Positions 1 through 13,225 are shown, numbered from the stretch's first letter. The stretch: 64,000 nucleotides of DNA from Lactarius indigo (GCA_025766275.1 JAFKAC010000001.1:1922001-1986000), one strand, 5' to 3'. Notes: generated from the letters alone by a model not told the origin. Translations and numbers: made by a program.

Positions 1-547
1 ACTGCGAGCGCTCGACAAATTCGTGCGTGTCCTGCGTCTGTTGCAACGTGCCGCGTGGCGTCAACTTGACTAATCGTTCTTCAGGGTAACACCTTCCGCG
101 GCGAAAAGGTGGTCCAGGGCTTGTCATTTGAGGAAGCTGCTGAGCTTGAGCAACGGGCACATGCCGCAGATCTTGAGAGGAAGCAGCGCTTGCTGGAGAA
201 GCGGCAGAAGCAGGGCCTCGTAACGGTCAAGGACCGTATGCTGACCAGGGAAGAACAAGAAGCGCGTATATGGGCTTTCATGTGAGGTGACCGTGTAAAT
301 ATACTCCAAATACTTTGGTTTTAATGATCGTTGCACCACTGGCAGGAACTACAAGCCGTCTGAGTCCGACATTGAAGATGATGACAGCGATGACCTTGAG
401 GACGAAGATCCATCTACATGGTTCGACGATGATCAAGATGACGGGCGGAAGGATCAAGACATTATCGAACCCGATGTTGAAGATCTTTCGGACATCATCC
501 GGGTCGATACCAGTAGGATTTATTACAATACGTGTTATGAATCATGA
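1..547 (+). CDS. Small coiled-coil protein with acidic tail, copy 1 (5' part outside window)
   Basis: Unrecognised family with three copies in this window. The reading joins 1-22, 85-281 and 346-547. Intron 23-84 (donor GTGCGT, branch TTGACTAAT, acceptor TTCAG) and intron 282-345 (donor GTGAGG, acceptor GGCAG) keep the frame open to a TGA at 545-547. The middle exon encodes a Glu/Arg/Lys/Gln-rich helix (motif GLSFEEAAELEQRAHAADLE) that looks like a coiled coil. The last exon is a run of Asp/Glu ending in RIYYNTCYES. The first exon, including the ATG, lies off the left edge; copy 2 shows what it would look like. This is the only one of the three copies without a frameshift in the part visible. 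No function can be assigned. The frame and splice signals are seen directly; the exon model is inferred from comparison of the copies. Confidence 0.6.
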
Positions 548-2217
548 GACGGGAGTGAGCTATTTGCTGGGCCATATCAACCTCTGTACTATTTCCCGAT
601 GACTAGCTTTGTATCATATACGTATGATAATCTTGCGAGGAGCAGACTATCCAAATGTGAGCTAAACGGAACCCTGCGGTAGATGGTCGTCGTGGGGGTT
701 GATTCAAGTGCTTCTTTTCGAGGGCTACCACCGTCGCAGATGTTTCTCAGTTTTCTTAGTCAAATTTAGACGCTCTCAAACTTAATAGGTCACTACCAGG
801 ATCTGATGGAACCCCCGTGTTCTCTGTATTAGAAGACGTGTAGGGCCGAAGGCGATGTTGAGAGTGAGTTGCGATTGGCCCTCTCCGTTTCGTCGCTCAA
901 GCATTGATCCTAGAGGCATCCACACTCACCTAGGACGCACGCTTCTCCGACTTGTTGCTTTCTCGCCTGGCTTTTCCACGAAGGGGAATCGTTTCTTTTA
1001 GTTTTCAGCTCCGGACGAGTGGCATCGTCGCCCTCCACATTCTCTATGTCGCTCGAGTTGTCAGAATCTACAATCAAGGCGGTTCCGGATATGAAAGCGT
1101 CAGAGGAAGAGGACGCGGATGGAACAGCCAAGCAATGACCCGCACGCCAAGCGTCTCGTCTCTTCGCAAGCGCTTGTACAAGGGCATAAGAGATTTGAGT
1201 TCTATCTTGCGAAACGGCGCGCACTATGATCAATGCAGCGTCTTTTTTTCGAATTACTCAAAACAGTCAGACGAATGCAGATGGTAACTGAGGGCTTTGA
1301 GACGAGTCGAAGCTGCCTGTAAGAGGCGACGTGTGGATAGAAGGAGTGGCCACGTGTTGACTCGCTTAAAAGGGCGGGCTGATAATAGTAAAACGAAAGG
1401 ACGCGTAACGAGGTTGTGAGAAGTATGCGTTGGACAGGACTGAAAATGGAACTGCTTGAAGACCAAAAAGATGAATGGCAATGGAGCGAAGAGGTACAAA
1501 AGGCCGAAAAAGGATGGCCGGCCTGAGCGCGATCGCAAATGAGCCAAAGGAAAGAGGCACAGGTGTCAGCGCTCCATCAGAGCGAATACAAAGGAGGACA
1601 GTGAATGCGCGGAAGAATAGAACGGGACTCGGGATGGATCGGTGTAAGGCAAGAAGACGTTGATACGAGCATACCGGAGCAGAAACACAAAGCGAACCCC
1701 AATCCGCTGTTACTACGTGTAAGCTGCCTGCGCATAATGTAATGCGCGAGCGAACGTCGCGAAGAAAGACGAAGAGAAAAACATCGATGACACCCTCAGC
1801 AACCGGTAGAAATGAAGTGTATAGCACATGCGAAGCAGGCTCGGGCCCACCACTCTAGTTGACAACCGTCGTGTTTGTCACAGTACAAGCGATCACTCGA
1901 TCACAACGAATGGCTGGAGTCGAGCGGAGTTTCAATGGCGCGGTTCGACGGTGCGGTGCCATCCGGACATACAATAGGTTACTGTAGTAGGGAGACACAG
2001 ATTTGGATTTGAACCGCCCTTCCTCCCATCTGCACTCTTACCCGCGTTTTGCACGACTTATGATGTCTAGGAAATTTAGAAAAAGTAACCCTCGACGTCC
2101 TGATCTTGAAGCCTTGCTCGAGCCTCAGCCTCAGGACGGGGGTGTGTATTACAACTTTCCTCGTACACACACTGCTCACCCCGGTCCATAGAGGTAGGAT
2201 GGAGAGAGGCTCATGAA
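548..2217. other. Intergenic, no gene recognised
   Basis: No convincing coding region. The first 150 bases downstream of the small gene match the sequence downstream of copy 3 (about 58453-58600). The last 400 bases match the sequence upstream of the second DUF6535 gene (about 9738-10150). The segment is therefore made of duplicated flanks on both sides. Open frames here on both strands lack codon-like composition and splice structure. Confidence 0.5.
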
Positions 2218-5180
2218 ATGAGCACTCACACGTCTGGACTCAATAGTGAAGCTTTGAGGGCCAGTGGAAGTATTACCTTAGCGGTGCAAACAGACCACGA
2301 AGATCAGGCTGGCTCGTCAACTCGGTCGCGGGCCCAGGCCCAGACAGCTGGCCACTTCAATTCTGGTGAGTTTCCTCGTATCATAACGGTTTTGGACCTA
2401 TCATGTCTCAAACAAACAGGTGACAACGAACAACATGGCGACCGTAGTGCTCCCAGCGACACCACTCAGTCGGTGCCCCCTCGGATGATTGGGGATTTCG
2501 ACGACAACGCCAATGCCTTCTGGTCCCTTCACATGAATGAAGCAAAGAGTCACGATGAAGCCCGAATTCAATCCTTAAAAGACGATATGGGCAGTGTCCT
2601 CATATTTGTATGTATCCATATTCCCATACAGCATTTTCTGGCCCGAGCTGATGCGCCATCGTGCAGGCCGGTTTATTCTCCGCTGCTCTCATTGCCTTCA
2701 TCATCGATAAGATGCATAATCTTGATGGCGACGATCCAGCGAAGCAAATGATCTATTACCAACAACAGAATAACGCCCTACTCCAACAGATCTCTACCCA
2801 AATATCTTTTGCTGCCCCACAGACCTTGCTTTCCGCTTCAGTTAGACCATATAATTCAACTACAGATTTCAAACTACAGCCGTCCGATGTCCGGGTCAAC
2901 GCTTTCTGGTTCATGAGCCTCGTGTTCAGCATTTCTGCCGCACTCCTCGCAACGCTGGTCCAACAGTGGGTACAAGATTACATGCATGTATTTCAGCGGT
3001 ACAGCAACCCCCTGAAGAGCGCGCGACTACGCCAGTATCTATACGAAGGCGCAGAGGGATGGTATATGCCAATGGTGGCGGAGTCTGTCCCAGGACTCAT
3101 CCACGTTTCCCTCTTCTTATTCTTCTTTGGACTCTGTGACTCTCTTTTGAATCTGAACACGACCATTGGCATCACGACCATCGTTCCGATTGCCGTCTGC
3201 GGGTTACTTTACGTCTTGTCCATGTTCGCTCCGATTTGGGACCCCCAGTCACCATTTCAGACCCCATTCTCCGGCATGATCTGGTATCTGAGGCAGAAGG
3301 CGTTTCCACAACACTACTCGGATCGTGAATCTGGTGGAGCTCTCAAGAATGTGAGCCCGGACATGTCTACAGGGAAGGCGCAACTGGCGATGGAAGAGAC
3401 CGAAGAACGCAAAGGTCGTGACGTCCAGGCAATCCGATGGTTGATCGATAACAGTACAGAGGACGACGAGGTGGAATCGTTTGCGATGACCATGCCTGGC
3501 ACTTTCACCTCAGAGTGGGGCATCGGAGTGTGGGAAAAGGTCTCGGAAGTAAAGCGATATGAAGGCGCCAATTCCAGGCTGACTGACTTTACTGTCACAT
3601 CGCAGACTGATGCAGGCCTTCGGTTGTCCACCCTACCATATCATGGTTCCCCACATCCACGGCGCACCTTTCATCCTCGCACCCTCCTTCGTCCCTTCGG
3701 ACGCATTCTTGGGACACGCACCGTGAATACCATCCCCCGCGACGTGATGATGGCCCAGTCAATACCTCCCACACCGAACGACGCTCATATAGTCAGGGAT
3801 CTTGCCATCGACGATCTTTGCAAACGCGTACGGCACCTTCTCGGTACATGCCACAATCGCGGCCTATTCGCAAACAAGGAATTGTGGCGCAAGCGTGCAC
3901 GCGGATGCGTCGAAACGGTAGCGTTACTCGTGTTCTGTCCTAATGTCAAACTGGAACTGTTTGGAGATCTCGAAGACCTCGAAAGGCTACTCCACGAATT
4001 AGGCGAAACTGAGAAGATCCGTGATCTGTCAGCCGCGGGACCTGATGGGCCATTCGTCACACGCTGGATATGCCTATCCCTTGTGATCGTCACCCGGAGG
4101 ATTTCAAGCCACGACATGATAAAATCGTATGCAGAATTGGCTATCGATTACCTTTCTAGGTTCCAAGTAGAAGACGACGGGGAACAAACAAACAGTGACA
4201 CCGCTGAAAAGCTACTCGAGATATCCCGAAGGATCGACAGTGACTTCGAGACCGCGAGCCAATTTTGTGTTTATGAACTGAGAACGGCGTTCAGTCAAGG
4301 TCAAGTGGGAAGTACGGAAGAACAAGCCAGGGGAGTCCGCGAGGCCGACATTTCCAAGCTTGAAAACGTCACCTCTGTGGTGGACGAGATGGAGCGCATC
4401 GATATGGCCGTCTCTGAAATTAACCGTATAGCCAAAAATGGGTTGAGTGTACACCTACCTGGTGTATCTTTCGACGAGTTCAAGGGGACAGGACTCATCC
4501 AGCCGATTCAATTCCTCAACTTTTTGGTTGCCGAAGGGCAAGAATCCACACCCCAGTTCGTATTCCTGTGTCAGCGCCTTCGACTCTTATGCTCCTATGC
4601 CCCCAAATTGCGTTCCATCATGGACGGACGAGGCGATGACGTTTACCAGGACGTCGTCGGGAGCCTAGGGAGCCTGTGGGACAACGCTGATCGCAGGCGG
4701 TCAGTCGTTGGTCAACAACATCTGATGGAACGACAGCTATGGCGCTTGCTGGACCTTCGTGATGGTGGCGGCTTCGGATTCTCAGTTGAGGTTTTCTTTC
4801 TTGTGCTCGCACGACTATCATCGCCACAGGATACAAACACCGCCCTTTATATCAGAACGTTCAGAGCCATCACGTCCGGCTGGAGACAACACAGAGATTG
4901 CATTGGGACGCAGCGTGTGATTCTTAACTTGATCTGCGACATTGCTATTTGTGACCGTGGCATCTTTTCTGAACCCACTTTCCCAGCAGATATCGCCAAC
5001 GAGCTTCTGATATTATTTGAGAACATGATGGAGGGGCAGTCCGGTTCGCATCTTGACGATGCAATGGCGGAACTGCGGCTAGGTCCTCCATTGATTATTT
5101 ACAATGACCCAGAGTTCTTCTCCGAGGCACGGAAACTTATCTTCCATTTGAGTTCTCGTGTACCTCATGTACCTTCATAG
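2218..5180 (+). CDS. DUF6535 membrane protein, copy 1 (intact)
   Basis: Predicted 949-residue protein from exons 2218-2365, 2420-2607 and 2667-5180. Introns 2366-2419 (GTGAGT...ACAG) and 2608-2666 (GTATGT...GCAG) are in phase. Exon 2 to exon 3 gives the family hallmark: an Asn-Ala-x-Ala-Phe-Trp stretch, then VLIF joined to AGLFSAALIAFI. Hydrophobic segments follow at the exon-3 start, at FWFMSLVFSISAALLATLV, and as a pair around SLFLFFFGLCDSLLNLNTT and IAVCGLLYVLSMFAPI, so four membrane helices are likely near the N-terminus. The remaining 600 or so residues are soluble and helical. DUF6535 is a known Agaricomycete family without an assigned function. The ATG at 2218 was chosen because it gives the same 148-nt first exon as copy 2. 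Copy 2 at 10155-13112 is closely similar throughout but frameshifted. Confidence 0.85.
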
Positions 5181-5323
5181 AGTTACGCGGTCCGTTATGG
5201 CCGTCGGGCCGAACTCTCTGAGTATCTACTTTTGGGTTGACGCGTTGGACGCGCGAGTTTTGAATCGATCGCACCCAAATAACCCATCATATTAGTAACT
5301 AATGACATGAAATCTCAAAGATC

Positions 5324-8063
5324 TCAACAGTTGTGAAACAAATCATGAGGCATGCTATTTATAAAGGGGCATCTTCGATCTGTTCCTGCTTCCTGCATCA
5401 GTTCACGGAGCTTCTTGCTAATGCCATCTGCAGTCAGTAATTTTTCGTTATCCCGCATTGTCTTCGGACAGATGGTCTCTTGGATGCGTTGACGACAAGA
5501 GGATCGTTCATAGGCTTCAAAGGCCGCTTGCAACTTCGTCCAATCTGTCCTCAGAGCCAACTCAGGCCTGAGAGTTATGCTGAATAGTTCTACCAAGACG
5601 CTGACGAGATCCACAGTGTAAGCGATGAGGACTCGTTGGACTGAGGGTCTGTCCATCACCAATAAGATCAGGATGTAAGGATGGGAAATGCCACGTACAC
5701 GTTCTCCAGGTAGGTCGTTGAAAGCCATTGCACGAAGACGTCTATGGAGCCTAGGATGGCGACATGAAAACTGAGAGAAACGTCAAAACTCGTCGAGTAG
5801 TGTGTGCCAGCACATACATTGAGAAATTGGGTTCGGTACTATGGACATCTTGAACAAGACCTAACATCTGTTGTTGAAATTCGGGACTGTTGAGAACCTA
5901 ATGATGAGCGCGTAAGTCAAGCCAGTGTAACCTGAAATTTCAGCAGTTCAGTACCTCGCCCTTAAAGTTCCAACAAGTAACAATATCTTTGTGGACTTTC
6001 TCGAGGCAGTGGCGAAGTAACAACTGTCCCAATCCAGGTACGCTGCCCATAAGGACTCGTCTGTAATCTGGGATACTGTTATTCAGGCGTGCACAGTCGG
6101 ATAGCTGGAGTACATACAACTGGTGCCCTTGCTTTCCAGAGGCGAGTAGACGTGAATACATTTTATGAATCCAAAAGCCTAAATGAGACGTACGTAAGGC
6201 AAGTATCAATTTTGAGTGGGAGACTTGCTCGTTGTGCTATCGCCCACATCACCCAAGCGTCGCCTTTGACTCGCTCCTTGACTATATCCTGAGTGACTTT
6301 CACAAGAGATGAAACGTCCTCCTGACGACCCGGACGAACTAACAAGCGGTCAATAGCAGATAGAACTATGGTGCATATATACCTGAAACTGTGGCAATAC
6401 GAGGCATCGGAATCCCGAGATGTTTCATCGAATTCCGGAGTACACCCAGACAGATGTCAAATTCCTTCCGAGCACTCACGATACTCAGGTTATGCCGATC
6501 AGTTGGATCCATATGTGGGTAGTCCTCTCGTAACTCATCTTCTTTTGTCCTCACTAATCGGTCATACTGGGTGAACACGACCACAATGGGAACTGATCGA
6601 CGATCACCAGTCGGTTGAGGAGTAATAAGACGGGAGCTCGAAAACACACCTTTTCGGTTATGTGCAAATAGGAGTAGCTCCTCGTCTCCCTTCTCAAATA
6701 CGCGACTTCCAGCCGTGGGTGTCTCTGTACAGAGCCTGATGGTGGTGAAAGAGGCGTCGGTAGGTTACAAAAAAAAATAAGATACATACCACAATCCATG
6801 GATTCTTTCACTCAGGGGAAGTTCCTGTCGTGATCGTTGCTGGATAAATTCGCACACGGTCTCGAAATTGATGAGATCTCCTGGTTCGAAGCCTTTAGAG
6901 TCGTGTAGTACGAAAAACGGGTTTTCCGCTGAGACGAATTCTTGTTGGATATCCGCTTTTCCGGGTTTATAGTCTTCAACGTGCTACAACAGAAGGGATC
7001 AATTGTTGTTAGCCTGGAGTGACAACTTCCTACCGCGGCATTGATACGGAAAATACTATTAATCAGGGTTGACTTGCCCACACCAGACTAAAGATAAATT
7101 AGTGTTGAGGGGACGACAAAAAAGGTCAACCGACCCGACCAATTGACAAGATACGAAACCTGAAATCACTTAGGTGAATAGAAATGGCTCGGCTTCCGAT
7201 CTGTGTACCGACCGCTTAACTTCCTTGATGACATCATCGATCGTCGTTTCGTGTTCCGTTGTAATTAGCGTTAGAGGGGCCTGACTGGTGCACTCTAGTT
7301 CTCGCACCCGTGTCGGTAATGGGGGGCGCATGAGTATTTTTAGCGTCCACGATGGTGTCAATGACATTGATTGGTGAGTCTGGAGTGCGTGTCGGGTTCA
7401 CCGACACAGCGACCGTTAGGTGCAGCGTGACCGGCCGTGCCGACTCTCCGGCTCGTCTATTATGACCCTCGTCGAGGTCGATAGTTTGATCTGAATGAGA
7501 GGTCTTCAGCCCAGTGAACGAGAATTGCAATAAACGACAAACCACTTGTGGGTTCTGCGGGTAGTCGCATCTCGTGCGTTCCAATAAGGATAGCACGACG
7601 TAGGAATCGCTTCGCGTAGAGACGTAGCGTGAGCTGTGAAGACGGCCGCACAAAACTGAGCAGAACTCTTAGCCGAAAATTACGATTAAAAAAGGGGTGT
7701 CCCACAAGGTACCAAGATTTTCGCCCCACTCCACCGTTTGCTCGTTAATCTTAACGCTTACTGACTTTTTCGTTGTCGTCTGATAGGTTACAGTAACAAA
7801 AAACCGCCTCTTCATGTTCAGCCATCTCTTAACATAGGGGAGGTTGTGCGCTCTGAGGGCTAAGAAAGAGATTGGACTCTCATCAGTGAAACCAAAAAGT
7901 CAGGACATAAGCACATACCGGTCACCTCCACACGTAGCTCGGACTGAGCGCTGTCCGAGGATGGCTTTGAATCGAATGTTGCTACAAAGCAGAAGAGATC
8001 GACGCACGCTGAGGGACCCGTACTGAGCCAATGGGTCAGTAACTTGAATGGGAAAGTTACCAT
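5324..8063 (-). CDS. C2-domain P-loop GTPase, GTPase 1 (multi-exon)
   Basis: Many-exon gene read from an ATG near 8063 to a TGA at 5324-5326. An N-terminal C2-like domain is visible (ISFLALRAHNLPYVKRWLNM, about 7900-7780; more of it near 7650 and 7480). A G domain follows: FRILSIG and R-SGVGKST (G1) span an intron at about 7140-7092, then FVLHDSKGFEPGD (G3, about 6900), VPIVVVFTQYD (G4, TQYD in place of NKxD, about 6570) and DAWVMWAIAQRASLPLKID (about 6260). The C-terminal exons (about 5790-5324) contain a membrane-type helix (VLIAYTVDLVSVLVELF) and a helical tail. Exon joins were checked by hand from G1 to the stop; the C2 part is less certain, and the exact start is a guess. The overall order fits the Agaricomycete G-domain family. 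It is transcribed divergently from small-gene copy 2 and convergently with the DUF6535 gene. Confidence 0.7.
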
Positions 8064-9227
8064 ACTAAATAGAGTTCTTTACTTACGAGTCCATATCTCG
8101 TGCAAGGGCGTTACTGTATCGACGATACAAGAGTGGTATATGGATTCTGACGCGGGTATAAAGGAATGCCGTTCTGAGGGTTTAGGGTGAAGGTAGGTCG
8201 GGCGTTTAAAAGTACGGTAAGAATGCACTGGTTTTGTAACCTACACAGCCAGTACCGGAAGCGCTGGAAACGATCTCAGCCCTGTCAAGGCGCTCTCCAG
8301 AGCTGGCTCGTCGGTAAAACCGCCAGCAAGTATAATTTGAAATGACCGATTCACAGACGTGCATACTAGTACGAGAACGGTTACTGGTGAAAGTGTGACC
8401 CCGCGAAGTTCCCGCGAACGTCGGGTGCAAGGGGCACGAAAGTAAGTTGACCACAGGTGCATGTCGCTGTGCCGATTCTCCTTTCCCATCGCGGAGCTGC
8501 CCTGGAGCCTCTCTCCGAGAACACAGGTTCTAGCCCCAGCACAGTAACGGGCCTGGTAATAAGAACGACTACGGGTACAACTACGGGCGCAGGCGCGATA
8601 TTGAGCACGTAGGTGAGTCCAGCCACCTGTACTGGTACCCCCCGTAGCAGCACCAGCGACTGCGACGCACCCCTAGCAGCAGACTGACCCCCCACGCGAA
8701 CCAGCGCATATCCCTCCCCTGGCTGCTCAGCAGCGCACTCCTCCCGCCCCCGCCCCACTCCCCACCCCCACCACCCACAGATGCTCGCAATGCTCCGCCT
8801 ACGCGGCGGCAGCATACGTCCGCCTGAGTGCTGTCGGTGGTATGGCGCCGATGTCGGACATTGCGCCGTCTCCAGCGTCTTCAGACATGCAGCCCGAACG
8901 ACACCCAAGGGTAATGACGGCGTGACGCGAGGTGACCATGGCAATCCAAGGTACCTTTTCCCTCGTTTCATGTGCTATCAGGCGCGACACGCCAATGACC
9001 GCACTCAACACACACGCAAGGACATCCCAGGGTCTGTGACTGGCGCGAGAGGCTTTGTCACTCTGCACCGCAGTGCAGACACCGAGCTTACGCTCACCCC
9101 AGAGGCAGAGACTGCGGCTCTGCCGTCCGTCAAACTTGTTTTTGGTCCAGCTGTTCTCTACAATAATCTGACACTTTTCTTTTCACGGTGCCTCCATGTC
9201 GAGTCACGGACGTATGCCCCGCGCATT
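8064..9227. other. Shared intergenic region between GTPase 1 and small-gene copy 2
   Basis: No coding region recognised. About 8540-9227 is alignable by eye with 56860-57755, which is likewise the space between GTPase 2 and small-gene copy 3 (for example ACGGGTACA followed by GGCGCGATA in both, and TGACGGCGTGACGCGAGGTG in both). The shared non-coding stretch probably holds the divergent promoters, but no clear TATA or operator could be assigned. Confidence 0.5.
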
Positions 9228-9657
9228 ATGGCCGAGCAGGCAAATATCGAAGCGCAGCTACTCGAGCTGGAAAGCATGCGAGACGTCCAGGTAAGACTCG
9301 ATCTTGCAAGGATCAGTGAGGACGTGTCGACGTGGCCCCTGAGCAACCCCTGCAGATCGAGGCTAAACTGGGAGCGCTCGACAAATTCGTGCGTTTCCTA
9401 CGTCCGTTGCAACGCGCCGCGTGGCATTGCCTTGACTAATTGCCCTTCAGGGAAACACCTTCCCGCTGCGCAAAGGTGGTCCAGGGCTTGTCATTTGAGG
9501 AAGCTGCTGAGCTTGAGCAACGGGCACATGCCGCAGATCTTGAGAGGAAGCAGCACTTGCTGGGGAAGCGGCAAAAGCAGGGCCCCGTAACGGTCAATGA
9601 CCATGTGCTGACCAGGAAAGAACAAGAGGCGTGCATATGGACTTTCATGTGAGGTGG
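9228..9657 (+). pseudogene. Small coiled-coil/acidic-tail protein, copy 2 (frameshifted, 3' truncated)
   Basis: Shows the first exon missing from copy 1: ATG at 9228, exon to 9290, intron 9291-9355 (GTAAGA...TGCAG), exon 9356-9388, intron 9389-9450 (GTGCGT...CTTCAG). Exon 3 starts at 9451 but carries one extra base near 9462-9470 relative to copy 1, which throws it out of frame. The following frame is still open (GLSFEEAAELEQRAHAADLE, as in copy 1). After about 9715 the sequence diverges, so the exon for the acidic tail is missing. Recent decay is likely because most of the coding sequence is still recognisable. Confidence 0.6.
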
Positions 9658-9659
9658 CC

Positions 9660-10154
9660 GTGTAGATATGCCCCAAAAACTGTGGTTTTAATGATTGCTG
9701 CACTACGCAGAGAGATGGAGAGGAGCTAAACATCGATAGCACCCTTCAGTAACAGGTAAATGATGACCCTGTATAGTACACGCGAAGTAGGCCTGGGCCC
9801 ACCGCTCAAATTGACACTTTGGCACAGGCCGTCACAAGCGCTGGTAGAGCGGAGTTTCAATGGGGGGCGTGACATTGCGTACTTGCTTGCGGTTCGATGA
9901 TGGGGTGCCGTCTAGGGGACTACAGGTGTTGGGCTTGAACCTCACGAGCAGTATTTGGACCCTTCCCCCCATCTTCCCTCTTACACGCGTTCTGCACAAC
10001 TTGTCATGTCTAGGAAGTCCAGGAGAAGAAATAACTTTCGGGTTCCTGATCTTGAGGCTCTGCCTCAGGACGAAGGTGTGTATTATAACTCCCTGTACAT
10101 ACACTCTCTGCTCACCATTTGTTCATAGTGGTCAGACAGAGAGGAGCTGATGAA
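9660..10154. other. Upstream region of DUF6535 copy 2
   Basis: No gene seen. It aligns with the sequence upstream of DUF6535 copy 1 (about 1790-2217), including the GGGCCCACC block and the stretch before the ATG. It marks the left part of the duplicated DUF6535 block. Confidence 0.5.
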
Positions 10155-13112
10155 ATGAGAATCCATACGTCCGGACGCAGCGGTAAAGTTTCGACAACCA
10201 GCGGAAGTATCACACTAATGGTGCAAGCAGACCTCGAAGATCAGGCTGGCTTATCAATTCGGTCGCGGGCCCAGGCCCAGAAAGAAGGGCCCTCGGATTC
10301 TGGTGAGTTTTTTTTTCGTATCATAGGCGATTTTGGATTTAACGTGTTACAAATAAACAGGTGACGATCATCAACCTGGCAACCGAAGAACTCCCAGCAA
10401 CACCACTCAGTCGGTGCCCCCTCGGATGATTGGGGATTTTGACGGCAATGCCAATGCCTTCTGGTCTCTTCACATGAATGAAGCAAAGAGTCACGATGAA
10501 GCCCGAATTCAATCCTTAAAAGACGATATGGGCAGTGTCCTCATATTTGTATGTATCCATATTCCCATACAGCATTTTCTGGCCCGAGCTGATATGCCGT
10601 CGCCCAGGCTGGTTTATTCTCCGTTTCTCTCGTCTCTTTCATCATCGATAAGATTCGTGATCTTGAAGTCGATCCAGCGAAGCAAATGGTCTATTACCAA
10701 CAACAGAATAACGCCCTACTCGCCCAGATTTCTACCCAGGTCTCTTTCATCGCCCCACAGATCCCGATCCCTTACACTCCAACTCCAGATTATAAATATT
10801 CACCAAACTCGTCCGATGTCCGGGTCAACGCTTTCTGGTTCATGAGCCTCGTGTTCAGCATTTCTGCCGCGCTCCTCGCGACGCTCGTTCAACAATGGAT
10901 ACGGGACTACATGCATGTATTTCAGCGGTATAGCAACCCCCTGAAGAGCGCGCGACTACGCCAGTATCTATACGAAGGCGCAGAGGGATGGTATATGCCA
11001 ATGGTGGCGGAGTCTGTCCCAGGGCTTATCCATGTCTCTCTCTTCTTATTCTTCTTGGGCTCTGTGACTCTCTTTTGAATCTGAACACGACCATCGGCAT
11101 CACGACCGTTGTTCCGATTGCCGTCTGCGGGTTACTTTACGTCTTGTCCATGTTCGCACCGATCATGGACCCCCAGTCACCATTTCAGACCCCATTCTCC
11201 GGCATGATCTGGTATCTGAGGCAGAAGGCGTTTCCACAACACTACTCGGATCGTGAATCTGGTGGAGCTCTCAAGAATGTGAGCCCGGACATGTCTACAG
11301 GGAAGGCGCAACTGGCGATGGAAGAGACCGAAGAACGCAAAGGTCGTGACGTCCGGGCAATCCGATGGTTGATCGATAACAGTACAGAGGACGACGAGGT
11401 GGAATCGTTTGCGATGACCATGCCTGGCACTTTCACCTCAGAGTGGGGCGTCGAAGTATGGAGAAAGGTTTCGGAAGTAAAGCGATATGAAGGCGCCAAT
11501 TCCAGGCTGACTGACTTTACTGTCACATCGCAGACAGATGCAGGCCTTCGGTTGTCCACTCTACCATATCATGGTTCCCCACACCCACGGCGCACCTTTC
11601 ATCCTCGCACCCTCCTTCGTCCCTTCGGACGCATTCTTGGGACACGCACCGTGAATACCATCCCCCGCGACGTGATGATGGCCCAGTCAATACCTCCTAC
11701 ACTGAACGACGCTCATATAGCCAGGGATTTTGCCATCGACGATCTTTGCAAACGTGTACGGCACCTTCTCGGTACATTGCAACAATCGCGGCCTATTCGC
11801 AAACAAGGAATTGTGGCGCAAGCGTGCACGCGGATGCGTCGAAACGGTAGCGTTACTCGTGTTCTGGTCTAATGTCAAACTGGAACTGTTTGGAGATCTC
11901 GAAGACCTCGAAAGGTTACTCCGCGAATTAGACGAAACTGAGAAGATCCGTGATCTGTCAGCCGCGGGACCTGATGGGCCATTCGTCACACGCTGGATAT
12001 GCCTATCCCTTGTGATCGTCACCCGGAGGATTTCAAGCCACGACATGATAAAATCGTATGCAGAATTGGCTATCGATTACCTTTCTAGGTTCCAAGTAGA
12101 AGACGACGGGGAACAAACAAACAGTGACACCGCTGAAAAGCTACTCGAGATATCCCGAAGGATCGACAGTGACTTCGAGACCGCGAGCCGATTTTGTGTT
12201 TATGAACTGAGAACAGCGTTCAGTCAAGGTCAAGTGGGAAGTACGGAAGAACAAGCCAGGGAAGTCCTAGCACGTGACCACGAGGCCGACATTTCCCGGC
12301 TTGAAAACGTCGCCTCTGCGGTGGACCAGATGGAGCGCATCGATATGACTGTCTCCGAAATCAACCGTATAGCCAAAAATGGGTTGAGTGTACACCTACC
12401 TGGTGTATCTTTCGACGAGTTCAAGGGGACAGGACTCATCCAGCCGATTCAATTCCTCAACTTTTTGGTTGCCGAAGGGCAAGAATCCACACCCCAGTTC
12501 GTATTCCTGTGTCAGCGCCTTCGACTCTTATGCTCCTATGCCCCCAAATTGCGCGACATCATGGACGGACGAGGCGATGACGTTTACCAGGACGTCGTAG
12601 GGAGCCTAGGGAGCCTGTGGGACAATGCTGATCGCAGGCGGTCAGTCGTTGGTCAACAACATCTGATGGAACGACAACTATGGCGCTTGCTGGACCTCCG
12701 TGATGGTGGCGGCTTCGGATTTTCGGTTGAAGTATTCTTTCTTGTACTCGCACGACTATTACCACCACAGGATACAAACACCGCCCTTTATATCAGAACG
12801 TTCAGAGCCATCACGTCCGGTTGGAGACAACACAGAGATTGCATTGGGACGCAGCGTGTGATTCTTAACTTGATCTGCGACATTGCTATTTGTGACCGTG
12901 GCATCTTTTCTGAACCCACTTTCCCAGCAGACATCGCCAACGAGCTTCTGATACTATTTGAGAACATGATGGAGGGGCAGTCTGGTTCGCATCTTGACGA
13001 TGCAATGGCGGAACTGCGGCTAGGTCCTCCATTGATTATTTACAATGACCCAGAGTTTTTCTCCAAAGCACGGGAAATTATCTACCGTTTGAGTGCTCGT
13101 GCAGCTCCATAG
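10155..13112 (+). pseudogene. DUF6535 membrane protein, copy 2 (two one-base indels)
   Basis: Same exon plan as copy 1: exons 10155-10302, 10361-10548 and 10608 onward, with introns of 58 and 59 nt at identical phases. The protein is highly similar to copy 1, but one base is missing near 11056 (TTCTTGGGC here against TTCTTTGGAC in copy 1). The frame then hits TGA at 11076-11078. One base is gained near 11778 (ACATTGCAAC here against ACATGCCAC), which restores the frame to the end at 13112. The 240 codons between the two indels still encode the copy 1 sequence in the shifted frame. Either the gene died very recently or the indels are assembly errors. Membrane segments are as in copy 1. Confidence 0.75.
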
Positions 13113-13196
13113 ACTTACGCGATGGCCGCTGGCGCCAGTAATACCAACAGTTTACTTTTTCAGATCAGAACATATTCATGAGGGACTGTTTGTCTA

Positions 13197-13225
13197 CAGC
13201 AAAATCCAAAATGGGGGGCCCCTTG
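13197..13225 (+). repeat. Left terminal inverted repeat of Tc1/mariner-like element
   Basis: Begins CAGCAAAATCC and ends GGGGCCCCTTG, preceded by TA. It matches the right repeat at 27 of 29 positions. The two mismatches (CA here, TG there) are what one ancestral CG would give after deamination on opposite strands. Confidence 0.65.

Noticed and set aside
1254..1827. Overlapping minus-strand open frames
   Set aside because: No motif, low-complexity composition, and no matching frame in any duplicated block.
8381..8971. Minus-strand open frame of 196 codons
   Set aside because: It lies in the duplicated intergenic region; the related region at 56.9-57.7 kb does not keep the frame, and no motif is visible.
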